From Treponema sp. (GTDB lineage: Bacteria; Spirochaetota; Spirochaetia; Treponematales; Treponemataceae): DNA of 64,000 nt. Positions 32,166-42,287 of the stretch are shown in pieces (positions within the stretch are counted from its first letter, which is position 1; every line of letters begins with the position of its first letter). The notes beneath the pieces were generated by a model. That model was not told where the DNA came from, ran no database searches, and worked only from the letters and a program-made list of their open reading frames with translations. The DNA is taken from assembly GCA_024402595.1 (NCBI GenBank), contig JAKSTL010000001.1:1-64000 (forward strand), given 5' to 3'. Position numbers and translations under genes: made by a program.

Positions 32166-33061
32166 TGAAAAATCCAAGAAAGTTTTTTTCTATAGTCAGT
32201 ATTTGTTGTTTGGTTTCTATTGTGTTCATTCCAATTGGAATTGTTTTAATGTGGCTTTACACCGATTGGAAAAAGTGGCTCAAAATTGTTCTCTCCGCTG
32301 TAACCACTTTTATTTATGCGGGAATTATTGTTCTTGCGCTGTTAGTTGAACCTGCAAACAATACAAAAGGCATTTCTCTTCCCTTTGGCACAAACAAAGG
32401 TTCTACCAGTTTTGAAACTAATACTTATTCGGTAAAAGAAGCCCCGCAAGATTTGGAAGAAGATTTATCTACTTCAAAGAAAAAATCTGATAAAGAAAAA
32501 AAGGATGATTCAAAAGAAAAACTGCCTAAATCTATAAAAAAAGCACAGAAACAAAAATCAACACCGTGGATTTATTCAACTTTGTTCTTTCTTTTCCTGC
32601 TGCTTTTAATAATTATGCAAAATCTCAGAAATGGAAAAAAATCTTCCTACGAAAATCCTTATGTAGACACAAACAAATACAAACTTCCACTTTTAGATGA
32701 TGCAAAGTTACCGCTAGTCCATTTTCTGCGCCTGAATCCTTCCTACGAAGAAAAAATCCTTTTTGCCACAGAAACAAATCAAAAAGATGCAGAAGGTGAT
32801 TTTGTAATAACAAACAGAAGAATTGTAATTTTTACCAAAACTGGAAATATGGAATTACCAATAAATCAAGTTACTTCTGTAGCCTCTGTAACCAATTCTG
32901 TAATTGTAATTTCCACCGAAACAGAGAAAAATTATGTTTTCATGCATGAATCACAAATAAAATATGCAATTGCTGTATTAAAATGGGCGTTTAAAAAAGC
33001 CACCGGTCAAATGCTTTCTTCAACTACAAACAAAAATAAATCTGTAACAGATTCTCAATAA
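32165..33061 (+). CDS. Membrane protein with C-terminal bacterial PH-like domain
   Basis: The 298-residue protein has two N-terminal membrane spans (about 8-30 and 38-60), a charged lysine/serine linker, a third span near 138-155 (FFLFLLLLIIMQ) and a cytosolic C-terminal region. The pattern FVITNRRIVIFTKTGN ... LPINQVTSV resembles the bacterial PH-like (bPH) fold, in which a strand reading 'TNRRII' is typical. It precedes the macroglobulin gene by 24 bases and may share its transcript. Function is unknown. Confidence 0.6.
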   Translation: MKNPRKFFSIVSICCLVSIVFIPIGIVLMWLYTDWKKWLKIVLSAVTTFIYAGIIVLALLVEPANNTKGISLPFGTNKGSTSFETNTYSVKEAPQDLEEDLSTSKKKSDKEKKDDSKEKLPKSIKKAQKQKSTPWIYSTLFFLFLLLLIIMQNLRNGKKSSYENPYVDTNKYKLPLLDDAKLPLVHFLRLNPSYEEKILFATETNQKDAEGDFVITNRRIVIFTKTGNMELPINQVTSVASVTNSVIVISTETEKNYVFMHESQIKYAIAVLKWAFKKATGQMLSSTTNKNKSVTDSQ

Positions 33062-33085
33062 AAAAAGCTATAAGGGAGAAATAAA

Positions 33086-36000
33086 ATGAATAAAAAAATC
33101 TTGGGTATTATTTTTGCGGCATCTTTTATTACTTTTGGTTGTTCAAAAAACAATAACTCTCCAACAACAGTTCAAAAAAGTGAAGAACCTCAAACACAAA
33201 TCTCCACAAATATTGTTACCAAAAAATCTAAAGGTGTGGAAACAGATTATAGGGATCGCATTTCTTTTGAATCTTTAAGTTTTTTCTTAACTCCAGATTA
33301 CACTAAGGAATTACCAGAAACCGCTTACACAAAGGAAAAGTCTCCTGACACAGCAAAAAAAGCATCCCTAGACTCAAAGGTAAAATCGGAATCGGTTATT
33401 CCAGGTCTTAGAGAACTTGAAAAATATTTTACAAAATACAAAACTGAACGACTTTCACCAGAAGCCTACAATCAGAAAAATCTTCTTTCTTCAAAATCTT
33501 CCAAAACAAGCGATAAAACTGACAGTTTCAAAAAAGATGGACCTTTTACAATTGAAGAATGGGGACCTCAAAAAACTATTGTTTCAGAAAATACTTTTCC
33601 ATCATTTTATGTAATTTTCAGTCAACCAGTTCACGAATTGTCGGCTTTAGAAGAACCTTCTTCAACTTCGCCAATTATGACTATCACTCCCCCATTAAAA
33701 GGAACTTTCCGCTGGTATGGTTCAAATCATCTTTCGTTCGAAGCAGAAGAAGCGGCAAATCCTGCAACTGAATACACAATAAAAATAAATAAAGATACAA
33801 AAAATCTTGATGGCAAAAAAATCACTGGAAAAATTACATTTAAAACAAAAGCGGAACCTATATCAGTTAAAAGATTGTATGGCGGCTATATGGAAAAAGG
33901 TGAATCAGCATATTCATCTACCACAGGAGCACTTCCACCTTATGAAAATCGTTCACTGCTTATTTTAAATTATCCAATTACTATTGAACGATTAAAAGAA
34001 ATACTTAATGTTTATGTAAACAATGTTACCGCCAGATATTCGGCAGAACCAGTTTATTTCCACCAGCAAAATTATTCTGTTTATATGGAAACACCAGATT
34101 GCGATGAAGAAAAACAGATTACAAATCAATTTATTCTTAAAATTGAAGAGCCTGTTTTTCATAACCAAAAAATCTCGGTGCGAACAAAGGATATTAACAA
34201 AGAATATTCTTACAACACACTTCGTCCTTTTGAAATAAAAAATGTTAATGATTACACAAACTATTCTTCTGGTACAAAAACGAATCCTCTTACAATTAGT
34301 TTTTCTCAAAGTCCAGCAGAAGAATCTATTATTCCAAACATTTCCTTTGATTTTGATTTTACGCTGACAGAAGATAATTTTGAAATCAATGGGCGAACTC
34401 TTACAATATACAATCTGCCAATCAGCTTTGGAGAACAGCATTCTATTTTCTTTAATAAAGGATTAAAGGATATTTATGGCCAGACAATAATTCTTCAAAA
34501 AAATAAATACGATTTTTCCGTACGAGAAGCTATTGCTTATATCAACTTTTTGGATTATGGCTCAAAAATGCTGGAAGCTCAGTTTCCACATAAAATGATT
34601 TTTGAACATCAGAATCTGGAAAGTAATTCTTATTATCAAGTTTCTTCTACTGAAAATCCTTTTGATTTGACAACAGACTTTGATACTGATTCCAACACTC
34701 TTCTTCCAAATGCCCAGGAAATCCCACAGGGAAAAAAGAATACACGGCAGTTTACCGAAATTGATTTTAATCCTTATTTGAATAACGGTTATGGTTTTGT
34801 TAAATTCGATTGTCTTTCTAACCGCTACTATCAAAATTATTGGTCAGATGAAATGGAACTTGATACAAACATTCATACAATGACCGTTCAAGTTACAGAT
34901 TTAGGAATTACAGCAAGACTTGGTATAAATAAAGCCGTTGTTATGGTTAGAAATCTTTCTACTAACGATGTTGTAGAAAATGCAACTGTTCATATTCTTT
35001 TAGGTACTAAGGACAATAAAAAGCCTCTGATGGATTCTCTTTTGGCAACTGGTACTACAGATAAGAATGGATTATGTGTAATCAACTACACCAAAGACCA
35101 GATAGAAAAATATGAATCTTATGCTAGTAATTATTGGGGCGATTTTCTTAGAGTTTATGTAATTGATGGAGATGATAAAGCGGTTTTTGCTCCATCGTCT
35201 CACAATACATGGCATTTTGATATTAATACTGGAGACAGAACTAAGGTACGAGTTCCAACTCAAAGAACTTTTATGTTTGTTGACCGTGGATTATATAAAC
35301 CTGGAGAAACGGTAACTTTCCGCGGAATTGACCGAGATCAACTTTTGGGAACACTTAAACCTAGTAAAGGCTTTTATTCTATTTCTGTCACTGGTGGATG
35401 GTGGAATGCACCTGAAATTATAGATACTATTAGAGGAACTCTTTCGGAAAGTGGTGGATTTTATGGTTCTTTCAAAATCCCAGATGATATTGAACCTGGT
35501 TCCTACGAATTAAAATACAGTCGAACAAATAAAGGAAATGTAACAACAACTTATGCCAATTGCTATTTTACGGTTGCCGAGTTTGAAAGATTAAAGATTC
35601 AGGCTAACATTTCTACTCCGGAAATTACTTTCTTTGGTGGAGATAAAATCAGTGCAGAAGTTACCGCGGAATATCTTGCAGGAGGCAGCTTAAACGGTGC
35701 AGATTATCAGGCAAGCTGGTATTCACAAGGCGCGTATTTTACACCAGATACTCCAGAAACAAAGGCCTATAGTTTTGGTCCAGATGATTATTATTCAGGA
35801 AGAACTCATTATTCAGAACAAAAAGGTAAGCTTTCTACCAACGGAAGTGCCCAACTTTCCTGCGATTCAGAAAAGATAACCAACGGAAAGCCTTATAATT
35901 ATAGAGTTGAAGCTACAATCACTGATATTTCTAATCAGTCTATTACAACAACGGGAACAATTATGGTTCATCCCGCTCTATTTTACGCAGGATTAAAAAC

Positions 36001-39000
36001 TCCGTCTTCTTTACATGGTTTTGCTAAAAAAGGAACAACTTATGACTTTCCGTATATTCTTGTAAAACCTGATGGTACTGTTTTGGAAACCAGCGAGCTT
36101 TCTTCAAAAGTGGATGTATTAAGCTATACACTTAAACGCGATGTATGGACTTTAGTACACGAGCAAAGTGTAGACAATACAATTTATTCCCGTTATCACA
36201 AAACCGAAGAAACGGAAGACTCAGGCTCTGTTATAATCGCTAAATCAGGAATTATAAAAATTACACCAGAAAACACGGGCTGGTACACGCTGGAAATCCA
36301 CGGAAAGGATATAAAAGGAAATAATGTTCTTACAAGCATTGGATTTTATGTAACTGGAAGCGGAATGATGTGGCATGGAAACTCTAGTTCAACAGACATA
36401 ACCTTAACTCCAGATCAAACTCAGTATAATCCTGGCGATACTGCACAAATCCTTTTGGAAAGTCCACTTCCTTCTGGCGACTATTTGATAACCGTGGAAC
36501 GAGAAGGCATTTTTACAGAAGAAATCCGTCATTTTGATGAACCTGCTACTGTAATTGAAGTACCAATTGCTGGAAACTATCTGCCGGTAGTTTATGTTTC
36601 GGTTTCATCTTATTCTACAAGAACGGGAGCACCAGTCCATCAATATGGTGAACCAGATTTAGATAAACCCAAAGATTATTACGGCGTTTGTGCTCTTTTT
36701 GTAAATCCTTATATTCGTGCATTCTCTGTAAAAATTGAATGTGATCAACCAACTTATAAGCCTGGAGAAAAAGCAACTGTAACATTAACGGCAACAAGAG
36801 CTGGAAAACCTTTGGAAAATGCGGAGCTTACTTTAATGGCCGTTGATCGAGGCGTCTTGGATTTAATAAATTATCATGTTCCAAATCCAATAGAATATTT
36901 CTACAACATTAATCATTTTCCGCTTTATGTAAAAGGTGGAGATTCTCGCGCTTGTCTTATGGATCCTGTAACTTATAGTATTAAAAATCTACAAGGTGGT
37001 GATGCTGATGCAGATTCGGAAGAAGAAAAAGATGATGAACGAAAAGATTTCCGACCTACTGCTGTTTTTGAACCAGTTCTTATAACTGATAAAAATGGAA
37101 AAGCTACTTGCACCTTTACAATGCCTGACTCGCTTACAACTTACAGAATTACGGCCTTTGGTGTTCAGGATGATTTATTTGCTTTGCAGGAAGATGAAGT
37201 AAAGGTTCAGAATCCAATAAATGTACAGCAGGTTCAACCAAGGCGGCTTAGGGAACGAGACACGGCGGAATGTGGTGTTTTGATTACAAATCTTCATAAA
37301 GATACACAAAAAGTTACGGTTTCTATGGAAGTTCGAACTCCTGTGAAAAATACTGCCGAAGATGAAGCCGCTGGACGAACTACAATTCCAGGAGAAGCTT
37401 TTATTGATGGGCCAGCAGAACATACGGTATCAGTTGCATCTGGTGATTCTACCGTTGTTTATTTTGATATTGGAGCGGTAAAATCTGGAACAGTGGAATT
37501 AGTTTATACTGTAAAATCTGAAGTGCTAAATGAAAAACTGGTTTCTCCAATTAAAATTGAAAAAACTTATGTTTACGAAACTGTTTCTTTAAGTGGAACT
37601 ACAGGAAATCCAACTGGACAATCAGAAAATACTAAGGCAGGGGAAAAAGTTATTCTTCCGGGCTTTACAAAGGATGGTCGTGGAGATTTATCGATTACCC
37701 TTGATGCTACCAGACTTGGAATGTTAGGTTCTTCTGTGAACTATCTTTTTGATTATCCATACGGTTGTCTTGAACAACAATCTTCTAAGATTTTGCCACT
37801 TTTAATTTTCTGTGATTATATTGATGTGTTTAATCTTGATTCAAAAATTACGGATATTAAAAAATGTGTTACATCTTACACTCAAGAATGGGCTAAATCT
37901 CAATTGGATGATGGTTCGTTCCCTTATTGGCCTGGAAAACAATATTCATCACTGTATGTAAGTATTAGAATGGCACACATTTTTGCGCTGGCAAAAGAAC
38001 ATGATTATTCAGACGACGAAATTGGATATAACATTAACAAACTTGTTGAATATATTACAAAAAATATTTCTAAGGCATCTAACTATCAGCAAGCCTATGC
38101 CTGTTATATTCTAAAAAAGCTTGGTATTAAAACTTTGGATACAACTATTCTTGCTGATTTATATTCTAAGCTGGACAATCAATCTTTAGCTACCATGGCA
38201 TTATTGTCTCTTGCCTATAATCAGGATTCTCTTGCGGCATACAAAAACCGTGCACGAATTATTAACAAAAAGATTAAAGAATACATACAGCCTGTGGAAC
38301 GAAGCGTTACAATTCTTGATACAAATAGGGAAAATAGTGTTTGGGTTTGGTATGAATCGCCAAGTGAACAAATGGCTTTGATTCTTCAGGCTTTGGTAGA
38401 AGCAAATCCAGCGGATTCTATGGTTGACCGACTTGTATTTACACTTATGCAGGAGCAGTCTAAAGGTTACTGGAAAAATACTTCTACTACGGCAAGAGTT
38501 TTGGAAGCAATTAATTCTTACATAAAAGAACGCCATCTTGAAGACACGGATTATAGTGCAAAAGTTTCTCTTGGAAATAAGGAAATTATGAGTGAAAGCT
38601 TTAAAGGGCTGTCGGATAAACCAAAAACCCTAAAACTTCCTTTTGAAGATGAATTACTTTCTGAATACGAGAAAGATACTGCTTATCCTTTGACTTTTGA
38701 AAAACATGGGGCTGGTCAGTTATATTACACTGTTGAAATGAAATACGCTCTTCCTGATGAAATGCAAACTGCAAGGGATGAAGGAATTAAGATTACTTAC
38801 GAAATCTTTGATTATGATTCTGATGAGCTTGTGAATGTTCCTTCTAAAACTTCGGAATTAGAATTGGAAAGCGGAAAACTGTATAGGGCTAAAATCCGTG
38901 TTGAAACTCATAGAGATCGTTCTTATGTTGCGATTAGGGCTCCAATTCCATCTGGTGCAGAGATTTTGGATTCTACCTTTGTGACTACTGGCTCGGCTGC

Positions 39001-39232
39001 CGAAATTGAAGAATCAAGTTCTTCTTGGGGACATTGGTTAAGTAACAAAACAATTTATGACAATGAAATCCAATTCTTCTGGGATACTTTCAGAACTGGT
39101 TCTGCCACAGTAAGCTTTACTTTCCGAGCTGCACGACGAGGTGTTTATCCAACTCCACCTGTTCAGGCAGAATGTATGTATGAACCAGAAATCTTTGGTA
39201 GAAGCGACGGATACCTTGTTGAAATCAAATAA
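33086..39232 (+). CDS. Bacterial alpha-2-macroglobulin lipoprotein (YfhM-like) with thioester
   Basis: The 2048-residue protein has a lipoprotein signal ending in FITFGCS, so it is probably anchored in a membrane facing the periplasm. MG-type beta domains fill the first 1200 residues (a GLYKPGETVTFRG macroglobulin motif near 735). A bait-like stretch, YKPGEKATVTLTATRAGK and the A2M-family TDKNGKATCTFTMPDSLTTYR follow. The thioester motif YGCLEQ is intact, with C1561 and Q1564. The family traps attacking proteases by covalent capture. GGGAGA precedes the ATG. The gene overlaps pbpC, the usual partner, whose product repairs the peptidoglycan. It is longer than the roughly 1650 residues of E. 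coli YfhM. Confidence 0.92.
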   Translation: MNKKILGIIFAASFITFGCSKNNNSPTTVQKSEEPQTQISTNIVTKKSKGVETDYRDRISFESLSFFLTPDYTKELPETAYTKEKSPDTAKKASLDSKVKSESVIPGLRELEKYFTKYKTERLSPEAYNQKNLLSSKSSKTSDKTDSFKKDGPFTIEEWGPQKTIVSENTFPSFYVIFSQPVHELSALEEPSSTSPIMTITPPLKGTFRWYGSNHLSFEAEEAANPATEYTIKINKDTKNLDGKKITGKITFKTKAEPISVKRLYGGYMEKGESAYSSTTGALPPYENRSLLILNYPITIERLKEILNVYVNNVTARYSAEPVYFHQQNYSVYMETPDCDEEKQITNQFILKIEEPVFHNQKISVRTKDINKEYSYNTLRPFEIKNVNDYTNYSSGTKTNPLTISFSQSPAEESIIPNISFDFDFTLTEDNFEINGRTLTIYNLPISFGEQHSIFFNKGLKDIYGQTIILQKNKYDFSVREAIAYINFLDYGSKMLEAQFPHKMIFEHQNLESNSYYQVSSTENPFDLTTDFDTDSNTLLPNAQEIPQGKKNTRQFTEIDFNPYLNNGYGFVKFDCLSNRYYQNYWSDEMELDTNIHTMTVQVTDLGITARLGINKAVVMVRNLSTNDVVENATVHILLGTKDNKKPLMDSLLATGTTDKNGLCVINYTKDQIEKYESYASNYWGDFLRVYVIDGDDKAVFAPSSHNTWHFDINTGDRTKVRVPTQRTFMFVDRGLYKPGETVTFRGIDRDQLLGTLKPSKGFYSISVTGGWWNAPEIIDTIRGTLSESGGFYGSFKIPDDIEPGSYELKYSRTNKGNVTTTYANCYFTVAEFERLKIQANISTPEITFFGGDKISAEVTAEYLAGGSLNGADYQASWYSQGAYFTPDTPETKAYSFGPDDYYSGRTHYSEQKGKLSTNGSAQLSCDSEKITNGKPYNYRVEATITDISNQSITTTGTIMVHPALFYAGLKTPSSLHGFAKKGTTYDFPYILVKPDGTVLETSELSSKVDVLSYTLKRDVWTLVHEQSVDNTIYSRYHKTEETEDSGSVIIAKSGIIKITPENTGWYTLEIHGKDIKGNNVLTSIGFYVTGSGMMWHGNSSSTDITLTPDQTQYNPGDTAQILLESPLPSGDYLITVEREGIFTEEIRHFDEPATVIEVPIAGNYLPVVYVSVSSYSTRTGAPVHQYGEPDLDKPKDYYGVCALFVNPYIRAFSVKIECDQPTYKPGEKATVTLTATRAGKPLENAELTLMAVDRGVLDLINYHVPNPIEYFYNINHFPLYVKGGDSRACLMDPVTYSIKNLQGGDADADSEEEKDDERKDFRPTAVFEPVLITDKNGKATCTFTMPDSLTTYRITAFGVQDDLFALQEDEVKVQNPINVQQVQPRRLRERDTAECGVLITNLHKDTQKVTVSMEVRTPVKNTAEDEAAGRTTIPGEAFIDGPAEHTVSVASGDSTVVYFDIGAVKSGTVELVYTVKSEVLNEKLVSPIKIEKTYVYETVSLSGTTGNPTGQSENTKAGEKVILPGFTKDGRGDLSITLDATRLGMLGSSVNYLFDYPYGCLEQQSSKILPLLIFCDYIDVFNLDSKITDIKKCVTSYTQEWAKSQLDDGSFPYWPGKQYSSLYVSIRMAHIFALAKEHDYSDDEIGYNINKLVEYITKNISKASNYQQAYACYILKKLGIKTLDTTILADLYSKLDNQSLATMALLSLAYNQDSLAAYKNRARIINKKIKEYIQPVERSVTILDTNRENSVWVWYESPSEQMALILQALVEANPADSMVDRLVFTLMQEQSKGYWKNTSTTARVLEAINSYIKERHLEDTDYSAKVSLGNKEIMSESFKGLSDKPKTLKLPFEDELLSEYEKDTAYPLTFEKHGAGQLYYTVEMKYALPDEMQTARDEGIKITYEIFDYDSDELVNVPSKTSELELESGKLYRAKIRVETHRDRSYVAIRAPIPSGAEILDSTFVTTGSAAEIEESSSSWGHWLSNKTIYDNEIQFFWDTFRTGSATVSFTFRAARRGVYPTPPVQAECMYEPEIFGRSDGYLVEIK

Positions 39233-41498
39233 ATTAAAGACCAAAAAAGCCATTTGCCTTTTCTCCCTTTGCTCGCTCCTTCTGGCTTTTTTGGCCGCCC
39301 TTTGGTTGCTGCTGCGACTCACCCCTTATCCCCAACTAGACAAAATTCTGCAGCAGCAATACAGCAGTCGCATCTACGACCGAGACGGGCAATTGCTACA
39401 AGTAACCTCTTTAAAAGACGGTTTTCGACGGGAATTCACATCTCTTCCACAAATTCCCGCCCCAGTAAAAAAAAGTTTTCTCCTTTCCGAAGACAAGCGT
39501 TTTTATTTTCATAATGGTGTTGATGTTTTGGCGGCATCTATGGCTTTTTTCCAAAATGCTTCCTCTAAAAAAATTGTTCGGGGAGCTTCTACCATTACTA
39601 TGCAGCTTGTAAAAATTTGCCAGCAGGAAGAAAATTCGGAATACATAACTTCACCTTGGAGGAAAAAATTCTACGATATAATAAATGCCTGGCGAATTGA
39701 AGCCCGACTTTCTAAAAAACAAATTCTCGAACTGTATCTGAACAATCTTCCTTTTGGAATGAACACTTTTGGAGTTACTTCCGCAGCACGAAGCTTTTTT
39801 GGTAAAGAATTATCTCAACTTACAAAAGAAGAAATCTGTTGTTTGGCGGTAATTCCAAGACGACCTGTAGCTTATAATCCAATTCAAAATCCAGAAAATT
39901 GCAGCGAAAAAGCTTTTATTCTGGGCAAAAAGCAATACAGGCACCAAAATTTAACTTATCAGACATTTCTTGATACGGCAAAAAATGCACAAAAATATGC
40001 CTATCCTTTTAAAACGCCACACTATATCAGTTATTTGGAAAAGCAAGTTTATAAAAACAACCTGCCTCCAGAAATAAATCTGCCACTCAGCTTAAATCTG
40101 CAGGAAAAAGGAGAACAATTTTTAGGGCAAGCTCTTCAACAGGCAAGTAATTCCAGAATCGCCAATGCAGCCCTGTTAATTGTAGATAATCGGGATGGTT
40201 CTGTTTTAGCTTGGGTTGGAAATCCTAATTGGTTTGATTATGAACACAATGGTCAAATTGATGGCGTTTTGGTAAAAAATCAGCCTGGAAGTTCCATGAA
40301 ACCGTTTTTGTATGCTTTGGCGCTAGATTCAAAAGACGAAAATAATCAATTCCAGTTTTATCCTTCTAAAATTATGGCGGATATTCCCAAAGAGTTTGGA
40401 CAAGAAAAGATTTACATTCCAGCCAATTTTAACAATCGATTCAACGGGCCGGTTCGTTTTAGAATAGCTCTGGCATCTAGTTTGAATGTTCCTGCCGTCG
40501 ATTTACTTAATACCTTGGGAGTTGATGAATATCTGACAAAACTTCTGCAACTTGGTTTTGATTCGCTCCAAATAACTGGAAAAAAAGCAGATTTGGGTTT
40601 AGCACTGGGAGCCGGAGAAGTAACTTTGTATGAATTGGTCAATGCATTTTCGGTTTTTCCCAGAGACGGTTTAGATTTTAATCAGAATCAGATTTATTCA
40701 AAAGATAGTGCCAGAATAATTTGTTCTATTCTTTCAGACAAAAGTGCACGGGCCTTAGGATTTGGTTTTTCTCAAAGCTTTGAAACTTCATACCCGGCAA
40801 TTTTCAAAACAGGAACTTCAAATCAATATCAAAATATTGTGGCTTTAGGGGCAACAAAAAATTATACCGTTGGTGTTTGGATGGGAAATCATTCGGGACA
40901 AACTGTTGTAGGAAAAACAGGAAGTTCATTACCAGCCTGGGTCGCCAAAAATATGCTGGATATTTTGGAAGGAAAAAATGCTTTGTCTAAAGAACTGACC
41001 TTTCCTGCTCCAGAAGACTGGCATTTACAAAAAATATGCTCTCTGTCGGGAATGGCGGCTTCTGAACATTGTACTGCTACAATTTATGATTTTATTCCAA
41101 AAGATTTTTTGTTGGAAAAATGCGATTGGCATCAGAAAATTGAAGATTCGCAAACAAATGTTGTGTATCCGGCAGAATATCAGCAATGGATTCGAGAAAG
41201 TAAAACTGCTTCCGAGGTGGATTTTTCTGAGAAGCGATTTAAAAGTTCACCAATGCAGCTTCTAACACCAAAAGATAATGCAATTTTTTACCTAAGCAAC
41301 AATCTGGCTCAAAAACAGGCAATTCCCGTAGAAATAACAGGAGGCGCTGAAAAAACAATTACAGTAAAATACGATGATTTACCAGAACTAACCTTTGAAC
41401 GGCCATTTTACTTTTCACTTCCGGTCGAACAAGGAAAGCATAATTGTTTAGTTATCAATGGTGATGAAGAATTGAACTTTTGTTTTACCGTTAAATAA
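39180..41498 (+). CDS. pbpC: Penicillin-binding protein 1C (bifunctional transglycosylase/transpeptidase)
   Basis: The 772-residue protein has one N-terminal membrane span, a GT51 domain (catalytic E104 in SEDKRFYFH, then RGASTITMQ) and a transpeptidase with SSMK (S371, K374), SSLN and KTGTS from K543. A C-terminal BiPBP-type beta domain is expected from about residue 690. It polymerises and cross-links peptidoglycan in the periplasm. The ATG at 39180 overlaps the macroglobulin gene by 53 bases; a TTG near 39213 is a shorter alternative, since the membrane span starts soon after. The pairing with A2M is conserved in many bacteria. Confidence 0.9.
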   Translation: MNQKSLVEATDTLLKSNKLKTKKAICLFSLCSLLLAFLAALWLLLRLTPYPQLDKILQQQYSSRIYDRDGQLLQVTSLKDGFRREFTSLPQIPAPVKKSFLLSEDKRFYFHNGVDVLAASMAFFQNASSKKIVRGASTITMQLVKICQQEENSEYITSPWRKKFYDIINAWRIEARLSKKQILELYLNNLPFGMNTFGVTSAARSFFGKELSQLTKEEICCLAVIPRRPVAYNPIQNPENCSEKAFILGKKQYRHQNLTYQTFLDTAKNAQKYAYPFKTPHYISYLEKQVYKNNLPPEINLPLSLNLQEKGEQFLGQALQQASNSRIANAALLIVDNRDGSVLAWVGNPNWFDYEHNGQIDGVLVKNQPGSSMKPFLYALALDSKDENNQFQFYPSKIMADIPKEFGQEKIYIPANFNNRFNGPVRFRIALASSLNVPAVDLLNTLGVDEYLTKLLQLGFDSLQITGKKADLGLALGAGEVTLYELVNAFSVFPRDGLDFNQNQIYSKDSARIICSILSDKSARALGFGFSQSFETSYPAIFKTGTSNQYQNIVALGATKNYTVGVWMGNHSGQTVVGKTGSSLPAWVAKNMLDILEGKNALSKELTFPAPEDWHLQKICSLSGMAASEHCTATIYDFIPKDFLLEKCDWHQKIEDSQTNVVYPAEYQQWIRESKTASEVDFSEKRFKSSPMQLLTPKDNAIFYLSNNLAQKQAIPVEITGGAEKTITVKYDDLPELTFERPFYFSLPVEQGKHNCLVINGDEELNFCFTVK

Positions 41499-41576
41499 AA
41501 ACTAAAAGAACTCCTGCATTTTATTTTCATTTAAAATCTAGTTTTCAATTTACAAAACCAGCATAAAATTGAATTA

Positions 41577-42284
41577 TTAAACTTTTTTCTTCCCCATCAC
41601 TGTAAAATCATTGGCTTGATTACAAAAAATAATACCACTGCCAGCTTTACTAAAACATTCAAGCCCACTAACTGCCGAAACAATATCATTTTTTTTAGAC
41701 TCTGGAACAACAATTAAAAGCATTTCTTTTTCGGGAACAATATCCATTCCAAAAAACTTTGCATCACCTTCTTTAGCAGTTCCCCGCGCATTGATAATTG
41801 TTCCACCACTGGCCCCCGCTTTTCTAGCCGCAGCCATTGCATCTTCTGCATAACCTTTGTTCACAATGATATTAATCATTTCATATTTTTCAGAATCGGT
41901 GTTTTCCAATTTAGTTTCTTCCATATCATTCTTATCAATTATAGACATATCAGCATTCTCTCCCTGTTCAAAAATATTGTTCATACTACCAGCTTTTAGC
42001 AGTTGACCAACATCTACTGTAAATAAAACTCCAAAAGGACTTTTTTTATCCTTGGAAGCATCAATTATGGCATTTTTTACCTTTGAGGCAATGGATTCAC
42101 TTACAACTCCCAAATAAATATCTTTAGCCGAATCACCAAAACCAAGCAACTGAAGAATATTACTGGAAGCCGTTCCACGCCCCATAAGAATAGTTCCTCC
42201 AAGAGCCCCCGCAGAAACCGCCACATTATTAATAAATCCACCAGAATCTCTTGGAACAATACAAACTATCAATTTTTGACTCAT
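41577..42284 (-). CDS. Tandem PII-like (GlnB-fold) signalling protein
   Basis: The 235-residue protein consists of two similar halves. In the first, AVSAGALGGTILMGRGTA (near 25-42) and in the second AARKAGASGGTIINARGTA (near 152-170) both follow the PII strand-helix pattern K-G-x(n)-A-x-x-AGA-x-GGT-x(4)-RG. The halves are joined by an acidic linker. Classic PII proteins are single-domain trimers that bind ATP, ADP or 2-oxoglutarate and gate transporters. The gene abuts the DUF1538 stop, implying tight coupling and a regulatory role on that membrane protein. An ATG one codon earlier (42287) is also possible. Ligand unknown. Confidence 0.75.
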   Translation of the reverse strand: MSQKLIVCIVPRDSGGFINNVAVSAGALGGTILMGRGTASSNILQLLGFGDSAKDIYLGVVSESIASKVKNAIIDASKDKKSPFGVLFTVDVGQLLKAGSMNNIFEQGENADMSIIDKNDMEETKLENTDSEKYEMINIIVNKGYAEDAMAAARKAGASGGTIINARGTAKEGDAKFFGMDIVPEKEMLLIVVPESKKNDIVSAVSGLECFSKAGSGIIFCNQANDFTVMGKKKV

Positions 42285-42287
42285 CAT

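Noticed and set aside
39038-39322. Minus-strand frame overlapping the A2M/pbpC junction
   Set aside because: It is opposite two well-supported genes and shows no family features.
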